A DNA stretch of 64,000 nt from a virus. The stretch spans positions 124,001 to 188,000 of the IMG/VR virus record IMGVR_UViG_3300044641_007115; one strand, given 5' to 3'. Below the pieces are notes generated by a model. That model was not told the origin of the DNA and did no database searches. It was given only the letters and a program-made list of their open reading frames with translations. Numbering within the stretch: the stretch's first letter is position 1; every line of letters begins with the position of its first letter. Position numbers and translations under genes: made by a program. Positions 56,712-64,000 of this stretch are shown piece by piece.

Positions 56712-57161
56712 TGTTTGTGTGGTTTCAACGTTCATTTTTGCTTCAGCTTCGTCCGCCGGGGCCAGCTTCGTCAACATGCGGGCAATCAAAGTCCGCACCA
56801 ATTCTTGACATTCCGTCGTCGGTTCTGTTGAATCCGCTTCGTCGAACAGTTTGGCTTCTTCGACCAGCCGGTCGCAAATTTCATAGGCCAAACGCGCTTG
56901 AGTCCCACTGACGAATCCTGAAACGACTTCGTTTTCGGTGGCTTCCTTCGCCCGTTCCGCGATTTCCGAAATCATGCGCACGTGCAACTGGTGCTTCGGA
57001 TCGTTCAGTTTGTCCAATGCAGATTCACAGGTGCGAACGACTCCCATCAATGCATCCCGCTGGAACAGAACCATATTCATCATCTGTACGTGGTACAGGC
57101 GGGCGGCGGCGTCGTCTTGTTGGCCTAGAGGCTTTCCATCAATTCCGTAGAGCATACCCAT
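56706..57161 (-). CDS. Hypothetical helical protein
   Basis: 151 residues, almost entirely helical, acidic C-terminus, not recognised. Two possible ATGs (57161, 57155). 2 bp after the upstream gene. Confidence 0.55.
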   Translation of the reverse strand: MGMLYGIDGKPLGQQDDAAARLYHVQMMNMVLFQRDALMGVVRTCESALDKLNDPKHQLHVRMISEIAERAKEATENEVVSGFVSGTQARLAYEICDRLVEEAKLFDEADSTEPTTECQELVRTLIARMLTKLAPADEAEAKMNVETTQTP

Positions 57162-57163
57162 GT

Positions 57164-57601
57164 TTAGATGTTCTCATTCCGGCGGCGTGCGTGGCTTTCC
57201 TCAACCCGACGATGAATCGCGACCATCTTCTTATCGTGCTCACTGCCATGAATTGACAGGTGGTCCCAAACGGCCATCCTCATCCTCTTTTCCCATCGCT
57301 CATAGTCCACCCTGACGTTTTCGGAGCGGGTTTCGCCATCCAAAGGGATCACCGCGCCCGGTTCAACTTCCAAAAGAGGAAGGAAGTAGTCGAAGTGGTT
57401 GTCGTGCGCATCTTCCGGGTGCTGAATTTTTTCAACGAAGAAGGCGTTGAATTTTGTGCGCCAGTGAAGGAAGACACCAAGACTCGAATCCCACCGCGCT
57501 ACGAAGGCGTTGCGGCACTTCCCGGCGTAGTAGTGTCCATGTGTCAATGTTTTCTTAGGGATAGCAATTGTCAAATCGAATTCGAGTTTCGGGTCGCTCA
57601 T
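57164..57601 (-). CDS. Hypothetical protein
   Basis: 145 residues, not recognised; alpha/beta start (KLEFDLTIAIPKKTL) and a His-rich middle (AHDNHFDYF). A TATAAT box lies upstream with a weak -35 (TTGAAC, 15-bp spacer). Confidence 0.5.
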   Translation of the reverse strand: MSDPKLEFDLTIAIPKKTLTHGHYYAGKCRNAFVARWDSSLGVFLHWRTKFNAFFVEKIQHPEDAHDNHFDYFLPLLEVEPGAVIPLDGETRSENVRVDYERWEKRMRMAVWDHLSIHGSEHDKKMVAIHRRVEESHARRRNENI

Positions 57602-57718
57602 AGGCTATGGTACGATTATATGTCACCGGGGAGATGTTCAAGACAGGATGAAGCCCTATGGCGAAGGCGTGGTGAAACGAGTCGGGTGAAATGATCTGTA
57701 TGTCCGATGCGTTTGGTG

Positions 57719-57748
57719 TTGACAGGACATACTATGTCAGGCTATACT
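57719..57748 (+). promoter_or_regulatory. Promoter of the ABC/OmpA operon
   Basis: TTGACA 57719-57724, 18-bp spacer, TATACT 57743-57748, followed by a 40-nt leader with GGGAG before ATG 57793. The only promoter seen for the six-gene operon. Confidence 0.85.
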
Positions 57749-57792
57749 GATTTTGGACACACTTTTATGTCAAACCACACGGGAGTTTCCCC

Positions 57793-58218
57793 ATGAGCAA
57801 CATCAAGCCACAGAAGACCGATGCCGCCTTGCTGAAGCGTGTTTCCACGCTCGAAGCACTGGTCGGTAAACTCAGCAACGAAGTCGTGAAGCTGCATGAA
57901 ATCATCAAGTTGATTGCGCCCACGATCAACGTGAGCCTGTCGAAATCGATGAAGACGACGGTGATCCAAGTGATCCAGTGGTCGATGCGTCGCGATGCTC
58001 CGCAACAGGAAGCCATCAAGAACGCCTTCGACCGCCTGAAAGAACGCGGGTTCGTCGAAAAAGACTTCACGCCCGAACTGACGAAGTACATCCGGGAAAA
58101 CGCGGCGCGCATCTACGCCGAAGCCGCCGGTGAAGGTTGGCCCGCGTCCGAAGAAGTGCCGGGCACCGAATCGGAACCGGAAAATCAGACCAAGACGGCG
58201 GGAGACGGAACCGAATGA
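57793..58218 (+). CDS. Coiled-coil protein, operon gene 1
   Basis: 141 residues: N-terminal coiled coil (LKRVSTLEALVGKLSNEVVKLHEII), a helical middle, and an acidic disordered tail (SEEVPGTESEPENQT). No membrane segment. ATGA overlap with the next gene. Probably a cytosolic or peripheral component of the envelope system encoded downstream. Confidence 0.65.
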   Translation: MSNIKPQKTDAALLKRVSTLEALVGKLSNEVVKLHEIIKLIAPTINVSLSKSMKTTVIQVIQWSMRRDAPQQEAIKNAFDRLKERGFVEKDFTPELTKYIRENAARIYAEAAGEGWPASEEVPGTESEPENQTKTAGDGTE

Positions 58219-58898
58219 GTATTTTCGACAGCCTCAAAAAACTGGCCTTTGAAGAAGAAACGACGCCACCGGCGACCACACAATCCCCGGCGACTCCACC
58301 GGCCCGGACGACCTTCGTGCCGACTGGCACGGGCATTCCGGCATACCAAGCACCGGCAAACATTTTTCCGACCACGGCGGCGATTGCGTTCGACCCGGAG
58401 AAACTGAAGGAACTGCGTGAGAAGGTCCATCCGACCGCCGGGCCGCTGATCCTGTTCATCCAGACCCTTCAAGGATTGCAACAGTTCATCCCGGATGAAA
58501 TCACCCGCTTCCGCGCCGCCGCGAATACGCTGGCCGGGCAAGGAATCACGGTGAATCAGATCATTGCGGAACTCAACGCCGTGATGACGCGGATCGAAGA
58601 GAATCGGACGGCGGCGGAAACGGCGAAGAATCGCAAGTTCGACACCGAAGTCACGGCCCGCGAAAACCGAGTTGCGGAAATCGGCAAGGTGATCGAAGGC
58701 AAACAGGCTGAAATCGCCGCGTTGATGCAGGAACGCGATCAGGTGTTTGGCGAAGCTCAAGTCGCCAAGGCCAAGATCGAAGAGAAGTGGGCCGGATGGG
58801 AAGCTGTCCGCCAAACCCTTGTCGCGGAGTATAACGACAGCATCCGCAAGCTGCAATCGTATTTCGCCAACACCACCACAACCACAGGAGCACAATAA
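58215..58898 (+). CDS. PspA-like helical protein, operon gene 2
   Basis: 227 residues: short amphipathic start (MSIFDSLKKLAFEEE), Pro/Thr-rich linker to residue 55, then long helices (residues 95-220, ENRVAEIGKVIEGKQAEIAALMQERD) in the style of PspA/IM30 membrane-stress proteins. No transmembrane segment. Coupled to gene 1 by ATGA. Confidence 0.6.
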   Translation: MSIFDSLKKLAFEEETTPPATTQSPATPPARTTFVPTGTGIPAYQAPANIFPTTAAIAFDPEKLKELREKVHPTAGPLILFIQTLQGLQQFIPDEITRFRAAANTLAGQGITVNQIIAELNAVMTRIEENRTAAETAKNRKFDTEVTARENRVAEIGKVIEGKQAEIAALMQERDQVFGEAQVAKAKIEEKWAGWEAVRQTLVAEYNDSIRKLQSYFANTTTTTGAQ

Positions 58899-58905
58899 CA
58901 ACGCC

Positions 58906-60000
58906 ATGAGCACCATGCCAACTCTACCGGGCGGAACCGGCGACAATCTGAGCGGTAAGAAATCTTTCTGGTCGAAGCCTGAAGGCAAAACCGGACTGAT
59001 CGTCAACGCCGTTCTGATCGCCGCTTTGATCTACTTTTGGGGGAGCATCGTCCCGTTCCTCTTGTCTACCGCCGAAAACACCCTACATTTGCTGGTCGTC
59101 TGTATCGCCATCGGCGCGATCTTGTACATCGCCTTCGACAGCAATTTCCGCCGGTTCCTGTGGTACGGATACCGGGCGATGATGCGATGGATCACACAAT
59201 GGTTCGTCGATCTCAACCCGATCAGTGTCCTCAAGACCTACATGGAGAAGCTGAGCGAAAAGAAGAGCGAACTGGACACCGCTGTCGGTGAAATCAAAGG
59301 ACAGCGCCAGAAACTTTCCCGCGACATCGAAAAGAATGCCGGGACATTCGAAGCGTCGCTGGCGAAGCTGAATGCCGCGAAGTCTCAACAGAACGACTCC
59401 GATCCGAACAAACGCCATCAGGCCGGGCGAATCGTCGGCATCGAATCCAAACAAGTCACGCGGCTGGAAGCGTTGCTGAACATGCAGCGGAAGCACATGC
59501 AGAAGTTCGACTTCATCGTCACGGTGTTGACCCGATACGGTGAGGTTTGCGAAGATTCCATCACGGACATGGGCCACGAAATCAAGTTCCGTGAACAGGA
59601 ACGCGATCAGGCCAAGTCGTTCCACAAGGGAATGTCCGCCGCGTTTGGCATCCTCAAAGGAATGCCGGACGATCAGGAAATGTACGATATGGCTCTGGAG
59701 TCGTTGGAACGCGACTACACGACCAAGATGGGCGAAGTCGAGAATGCGCTTGACCTGACGAAGAACATCATCATGCAAGCCGATTTCAGCGACGAAGCCG
59801 CGATGCAGAAGGCCGATGCTTTGCTGAACAAATGGCGGAATGACAACGCCGATGCTCAGTTGGGCAAAGGTGGAGTCACCAAACAGCAATTGCTCAGCGC
59901 CGCCGAAACCGGCATCCCGATGAGCATGAGCACTAATCAAGGCATCCCTGTCTACCGTCCGGTTGGGCAATCGGGCGACTACGACAAGATGTTCGACTAA
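58906..60000 (+). CDS. Two-TM coiled-coil membrane protein, operon gene 3
   Basis: 364 residues. Two adjacent membrane segments (about residues 29-50 TGLIVNAVLIAALIYFW and 59-80 LLVVCIAIGAILYIAF) then 240 residues of cytoplasmic coiled coil (EKLSEKKSELDTAVGEIKGQRQKL...). ATG 58906 is used; the frame upstream overlaps gene 2. Likely links the membrane complex to genes 1 and 2. Confidence 0.7.
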   Translation: MSTMPTLPGGTGDNLSGKKSFWSKPEGKTGLIVNAVLIAALIYFWGSIVPFLLSTAENTLHLLVVCIAIGAILYIAFDSNFRRFLWYGYRAMMRWITQWFVDLNPISVLKTYMEKLSEKKSELDTAVGEIKGQRQKLSRDIEKNAGTFEASLAKLNAAKSQQNDSDPNKRHQAGRIVGIESKQVTRLEALLNMQRKHMQKFDFIVTVLTRYGEVCEDSITDMGHEIKFREQERDQAKSFHKGMSAAFGILKGMPDDQEMYDMALESLERDYTTKMGEVENALDLTKNIIMQADFSDEAAMQKADALLNKWRNDNADAQLGKGGVTKQQLLSAAETGIPMSMSTNQGIPVYRPVGQSGDYDKMFD

Positions 60001-60039
60001 TAACCACAAACTGACTGATCTGAAAGGACACACACGAAA

Positions 60040-61821
60040 ATGGGAAAATTGAAACCCGGAGCAAAACTGATTATCTTCGCCATTCTGGTGGGCACGCTGT
60101 ACTTCGGCGTCACCAAGGCGATGTACTATGGCTGGATTCCGCGTCCGAACGCGCTGAAGTCGATGGTCCCGGCGAAGACCGACATCATCGAAGCGGAAGT
60201 TCTGGAGCACAACACCAACGTCAAACCCGTCGCTTTGCCGTCGAAGACGGCGACGACACAGGGCGGCACGCCGATCCGCTTCCTTCTGTGGGCATGGAAC
60301 TCTCAGCTTGGCGCGATGTTCGCCAATGGCGGGCCGGTGACCACGCAAGGTTCGCTGGTGGAGAAACAAGGCGTGAAAGTCGCCTTCACCCGTCAGGATG
60401 CGCCTGACCAGATGCAAAACGAACTGGTCGCTTTCGCCACGGAACTGGAAAAGGGCAACCCGCAACCGTCCGCTGGTGCTCACTTTGTTGCGATCATGGG
60501 CGACGGTGCCGCCGCGTTCTTGCAAGCGATCAATCCGCGTCTTCAGAAGTTGGGCGACGAATACATCGCCGAAGTGGTCGGGTCCGCCGGATACAGCCGG
60601 GGCGAAGATCAATTCATGGGCCTTCCCGAATGGAAGACCAACCCCAATGCCGCGCGCGGTGCTGTGATCGCTGGCGTTCTTCGGGACGGTGACTGGAACA
60701 TCGCGATGCGGTGGGCACAGATCAACGACATCCCGAACAACCCCGACACGACGACCTACGATCCGAACGCTCTGAATTGGGTGGGCACCGACAGCTATAT
60801 CGACGCCAGCCAAAAATACATCACGGGCTACTGTGAAGAGCGTCCGATCAAGGACAAGCGGAGTGAACGGAAGAAGGTCTGTGTCAATGCCGTTGTGACG
60901 TGGACGCCGGGCGATGTGATGATTGCCGAACAGAAGGGCGGACTGGTCACACTTCTGTCCACGAAGACGGCGATCTTCCAGATGCCCAACACCATCATCG
61001 GCATCAAGAAATGGAATGCCGCGAACGCTGACAAGGTGGCTGGTATGCTGGCCGCGTTTGGTCAGGGTGCCGATCAGGTGCGTACCAATGCCGACGCCTT
61101 CATGAAGGGTGCGGAAGTCAGTGCCGCCGTCTACAAAGAACAGGACGCCGCGTATTGGGCGAAGTACTACCGGGGCGTGACGAAGAAAGACATCACGGGC
61201 AACCAAGTCGATCTTGGCGGTTCCTATGTCTCGAACATCGCCGACACGATGCAACTCTTCGGAATGTCCGGTGGTCCGAATCTCTTCAAGGCGACCTACG
61301 AAACGTGGGGCAACGTCGTCATCCAGCAGTATCCGAATGTGATGAAGGAATATCCGCCCACGGATCAAATCCTGAACACCCGGTACGTCCAGATGGCTTC
61401 AAGCCGCATCAACGTGAACGAACAAGCCCCGGCGGAAAAGATCACCTATAGTCCCAACAAGGGCATTAGTGAAGTCATCGGCAAACGCAACTACAGCATC
61501 ACCTTCGCATTGGGATCAGCGACCATTCTTCCGGCCAGCTATCCGACACTCGAAGGTATCGTGAATGATCTGGTCACGTCCAATACGTCGGTCATCATCC
61601 ACGGGCACACTGACAACACCGGCACGCCGCAAGGCAACATCATGCTGAGCGAATCGCGGGCGAACTCTGTCCGGCGCTATCTCATGGAGAAGGGCGGCAC
61701 CGCCATTCCCGGAAGCCGTATCCGCGTCGTGGCGCACGGTCAGGAAGAGCCGCTGGCAGACAACAGCACCGACGTTGGCCGCGCGAAAAACCGCCGTGTT
61801 GAAGTTGTGATCGGTCGCTAA
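60040..61821 (+). CDS. Substrate-binding protein fused to OmpA domain, operon gene 4
   Basis: 593 residues. A single N-terminal membrane anchor (LIIFAILVGTLYFGVTKAM), then a periplasmic solute-binding fold of the nitrate/sulfonate/phosphate type (residues about 70-460, IRFLLWAWNSQLGAMFANGG at its start), and a C-terminal OmpA/MotB peptidoglycan-binding domain (from about 470: ITFALGSATILP, VIIHGHTDNTGTPQG, LSESRANSVRRYL, AKNRRVEVVIG). The binding protein is thus tethered to both inner membrane and cell wall. Strong AAAGGA site. Confidence 0.85.
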   Translation: MGKLKPGAKLIIFAILVGTLYFGVTKAMYYGWIPRPNALKSMVPAKTDIIEAEVLEHNTNVKPVALPSKTATTQGGTPIRFLLWAWNSQLGAMFANGGPVTTQGSLVEKQGVKVAFTRQDAPDQMQNELVAFATELEKGNPQPSAGAHFVAIMGDGAAAFLQAINPRLQKLGDEYIAEVVGSAGYSRGEDQFMGLPEWKTNPNAARGAVIAGVLRDGDWNIAMRWAQINDIPNNPDTTTYDPNALNWVGTDSYIDASQKYITGYCEERPIKDKRSERKKVCVNAVVTWTPGDVMIAEQKGGLVTLLSTKTAIFQMPNTIIGIKKWNAANADKVAGMLAAFGQGADQVRTNADAFMKGAEVSAAVYKEQDAAYWAKYYRGVTKKDITGNQVDLGGSYVSNIADTMQLFGMSGGPNLFKATYETWGNVVIQQYPNVMKEYPPTDQILNTRYVQMASSRINVNEQAPAEKITYSPNKGISEVIGKRNYSITFALGSATILPASYPTLEGIVNDLVTSNTSVIIHGHTDNTGTPQGNIMLSESRANSVRRYLMEKGGTAIPGSRIRVVAHGQEEPLADNSTDVGRAKNRRVEVVIGR

Positions 61822-61840
61822 GGAAAGGACGGGAACCAAC

Positions 61841-62689
61841 ATGGCTACGACCGCTAACGCGCCAGTGTCCATGCCCGCCCCTGTGAAGCCCGGCACGAAG
61901 GTCCAGAAGGATCTTCGTGCCGCCTTCGCGGTTAACGGCAAGGCCAACAACAACCTTCAACGATCTATCTTCATCGGCTACGTTATCGCCGGGGTCATCT
62001 TTTGGCTGGCGTCGCCTTCGAAGGTCTTGCCTTCTCCGATTGATGTTCTCTACGCCTTCCCGCATCTGTGGAATGAAGGTCTAGGCGTCGAACTCATGAC
62101 CAGTCTGGAACTGAATTTGCACGCCATCGCCTTAACCGTGCTCATCAGCCTTCTGGTCGCCTACAGTACCGCGATCCCGGCTTTGCGACCGGTCGCAACT
62201 TTCTTCTCCACCTTTCGCTTCAACGGATTTGTCGGATTGCCGTTGTTGCTCACCTTCCTGATCGGCGACCAGCATTGGATCAAAGTCTCTTTGTTGGTGA
62301 TCGCCATGTCGGTCTTCACCATCCCGGCAATCGTCGCTGCTATCGAAGCCATCCCACAAGAAGCCTACGACCACGGGCGGGTTCTCCGCATGAGTGAATG
62401 GCGGGTCCTGTGGGAAGTCGTCATTGTCGGGCGGTTCCACGAAGTCATCGACATCATCTTGACAAACATCGCGATTGGTTGGACCATGTTGCCGATGGTG
62501 GAAGGAATTTTCCGTGCCGAAGGCGGCATCGGGGTCATGATCCTGACAGAGAACAAGTACTTCAAACTGGAGTCGGTCTATGCGATCATCATCACCATGA
62601 TGTTGGTCGGTATGACCATTGATTACATCGGGCGAACCATCAAGCGTATTCTCTGCCCATACGCATTCATCAACACGGAGCGGAAATGA
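61841..62689 (+). CDS. ABC transporter permease (SsuC/TauC-like), operon gene 5
   Basis: 282 residues with about six membrane segments and the cytoplasmic EAA-type loop (VIAAIEAIPQEAYDHGRVLRMSEWRVLWEVVIVGRFHEVIDIILTN) that contacts the ATPase. Typical of sulfonate/taurine/nitrate importers. The end overlaps the ATPase start (ATGA). Confidence 0.88.
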   Translation: MATTANAPVSMPAPVKPGTKVQKDLRAAFAVNGKANNNLQRSIFIGYVIAGVIFWLASPSKVLPSPIDVLYAFPHLWNEGLGVELMTSLELNLHAIALTVLISLLVAYSTAIPALRPVATFFSTFRFNGFVGLPLLLTFLIGDQHWIKVSLLVIAMSVFTIPAIVAAIEAIPQEAYDHGRVLRMSEWRVLWEVVIVGRFHEVIDIILTNIAIGWTMLPMVEGIFRAEGGIGVMILTENKYFKLESVYAIIITMMLVGMTIDYIGRTIKRILCPYAFINTERK

Positions 62690-63546
62690 GCGTCCACGGT
62701 CAACGATACGAAAGAAACGAAGTCCTACTGGACATCCGCAACGTGTCGATGCGGTACGGTGACAACACCGTTCTCGAAAACATCAACGCTCAAGTGCGGA
62801 ATCTGCAATGCACCAGCGACACCAATGTCACCGGGCAAGTCATCGCCTTCCTTGGGCCATCCGGGTGCGGCAAGACACAACTTCTCCGCATCATCGCGGG
62901 ACTGCAAGAGCCGACTGAAGGTGGCGTGTTCATCGACCCGGATGGCAAACCGGCGAAGAAGGGCATGTCCGGCGTCGTATTTCAGAAATACCCGCTCTTC
63001 GGCCACCGCACCGTTTTGGGAAATCTGATGTTGGCCGGGACGATGGCGGGCATGAAAGAAGACCAAGCCAAACATCACGCGATGGAACTGATGACATTGT
63101 TCGAACTCGAACCGGCCATCAACAAGTATCCAGCGGAACTGTCCGGCGGCATGCAACAGCGCGTGGCGATCTCACAGCAACTCATGAACATGGACGGGCC
63201 GAACAACACGTACACCCGGCTCATGCTCATGGATGAACCGTTCGCCGCACTGGACCCGCGCAATACCCGCACCACCTGTACCCGGATTCGGAAAGTCGCT
63301 GACATGCACGATACGAACACCATCATCGTCGTCACGCATGATCTCCGCGCCGCGCTGATGATCGGTGACATCGTTTGGGTGATGGGCCGGGATCGTGATG
63401 CGCAAGGGAAAGTTTGTTCCGGCGGCAAGATCGTGCGCCAGTTGGATTTGATCGATGAGGGATTGACGTGGCATCCCGACATCGAACAGCAACCCAACTT
63501 CATCCGCATCGAACGCGAACTGGCCGCGATGTTCCACACCCTCTAA
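62686..63546 (+). CDS. ABC transporter ATPase, operon gene 6
   Basis: 286 residues. Walker A LGPSGCGKTQLLRIIAG, signature LSGGMQQRVAISQQL, Walker B RLMLMDEPFAAL, H-loop IVVTHDLRA: all catalytic residues present, so a working ATPase is expected. Closest in type to SsuB/TauB/NrtD. Completes a full importer with genes 4 and 5. Confidence 0.92.
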   Translation: MSVHGQRYERNEVLLDIRNVSMRYGDNTVLENINAQVRNLQCTSDTNVTGQVIAFLGPSGCGKTQLLRIIAGLQEPTEGGVFIDPDGKPAKKGMSGVVFQKYPLFGHRTVLGNLMLAGTMAGMKEDQAKHHAMELMTLFELEPAINKYPAELSGGMQQRVAISQQLMNMDGPNNTYTRLMLMDEPFAALDPRNTRTTCTRIRKVADMHDTNTIIVVTHDLRAALMIGDIVWVMGRDRDAQGKVCSGGKIVRQLDLIDEGLTWHPDIEQQPNFIRIERELAAMFHTL

Positions 63547-63564
63547 CCGATTGGAGTTTGGGCT

Positions 63565-64000
63565 ATGGCTCTTGATCGTTTTATCCATTTCGAAGACGGA
63601 GAGTGTCCGTCATTCGAGCAAGTCCGCGATGTGTGTGTCCACTACATCGGCGGGTCTGGAACAATCACTTCTGATCCGCCGCGTGTATTCGCGGAAGTTC
63701 CGGGCGTGTCCCATAGCCCATTGGCGCGCCCGGAACGTTTCATTGAAGTCTATGTCGCAGACGATAACGTCGATGTGATGACCCGTCAGGCCGATGAATT
63801 CACCAACGCACTGGCAGAAGGTCTAGCATCGTTGATCGCCCGGAAGTTCAAAGGGAAACGAGAATTCAATGGATCATTCCCGGATAGGTATGCTTCCGAT
63901 ATGGATGAGTTCGCCCGGTTCCGGTGGAAAGAGCGGTATGACAGTCGCTATCCCGGCGGGCCAATGGCGGCATTTGACACCATGCTTGCCATCGCCGAAG
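63565..64000 (+). CDS. Hypothetical protein, 3' end outside window
   Basis: At least 145 residues, open to the right edge. ATG 63565 follows TTGGAGTTTGGGCT. No membrane segment; starts ALDRFIHFEDGECPSFEQV. Not recognised. Eighteen bp after the ATPase stop, so possibly the last part of the same operon. Confidence 0.6.
   Translation, partial: MALDRFIHFEDGECPSFEQVRDVCVHYIGGSGTITSDPPRVFAEVPGVSHSPLARPERFIEVYVADDNVDVMTRQADEFTNALAEGLASLIARKFKGKREFNGSFPDRYASDMDEFARFRWKERYDSRYPGGPMAAFDTMLAIAE

Noticed and set aside
59083-61368. 761-residue open frame on the minus strand opposite the ABC operon
   Set aside because: Antisense shadow of well-supported OmpA/binding-protein and coiled-coil genes.

Overview
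The window looks like a 64 kb piece of a very large T4-superfamily myovirus (contractile tail) infecting an unidentified Gram-negative host. The basis is a T4-ordered head/tail cluster on the + strand: large terminase (gp17), tail sheath (gp18), tail tube (gp19), portal (gp20), core proteins, prohead protease (gp21), scaffold (gp22) and major capsid protein (gp23). T4-type RNase H, ATP-dependent DNA ligase, a gp48/gp54-like tail-tube cap and about two dozen tRNA genes agree with this. There are no rRNA genes, IS elements or CRISPR arrays.

Layout. 1-5461: small + strand genes (metallophosphoesterase end, RyR-domain protein, rnh, zinc-ribbon proteins). 5485-14437: tRNA region with small genes, an HNH endonuclease, a methyltransferase-like protein, and a Dps-like ferritin plus metalloprotease pair on the minus strand. 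14496-18354: small proteins, a 2H phosphoesterase and a 441-residue unknown. 18338-22185 (minus): adenylosuccinate-synthetase-like enzyme, VWA protein, J-domain/pseudokinase fusion, secreted muramidase-like protein. 22495-37233: head and tail genes, interrupted by minus-strand genes including an NAD kinase. 37292-44688 (mostly minus): HNH, ADP-ribosylglycohydrolase, YiaA-like membrane protein, nucleotidase and a run of small early-type genes. 44827-57601: glycosyltransferase, alpha/beta hydrolase, RNA ligase, ADP-ribosyltransferase-fold protein, CCA-adding enzyme, tail-tube cap, SpeD-like protein, phosphatase, PRPP synthetase and DNA ligase. 57719-63546: one promoter and a six-gene envelope operon ending in a complete ABC importer.

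The most unusual content is in the tRNAs. A compact RNA element (short helix, conserved internal loop around AATTGC and AGCCGAY, then GGTTATC) occurs six times. In two tRNA genes it interrupts the 5' strand of the anticodon stem as a 51- or 57-nt insert. In two others the tRNA is circularly permuted: the 3' half lies upstream of the 5' half and the two ends of the element are exactly complementary. Two further copies enclose only tRNA fragments. The same genome encodes an RNA ligase, an ADP-ribosyltransferase-fold protein, a CCA-adding enzyme and a 2H phosphoesterase, which together could form a tRNA cutting, healing and sealing pathway.

Other genome-wide patterns: (i) a late-promoter motif, C/GTAAATA or AATAAATA, before virion genes; (ii) many promoters of both types whose predicted start site coincides with the start codon, implying leaderless mRNAs; (iii) an N-terminal peptide of the form M-x-x-F-x-Q-F-(L/I)-x-E shared by four unrelated proteins and resembling the T4 capsid-targeting sequence, suggesting that a ferritin, a metalloprotease, a ParB-like protein and the CCA enzyme may be packaged in the head. 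All readings are by eye; no database search was run.
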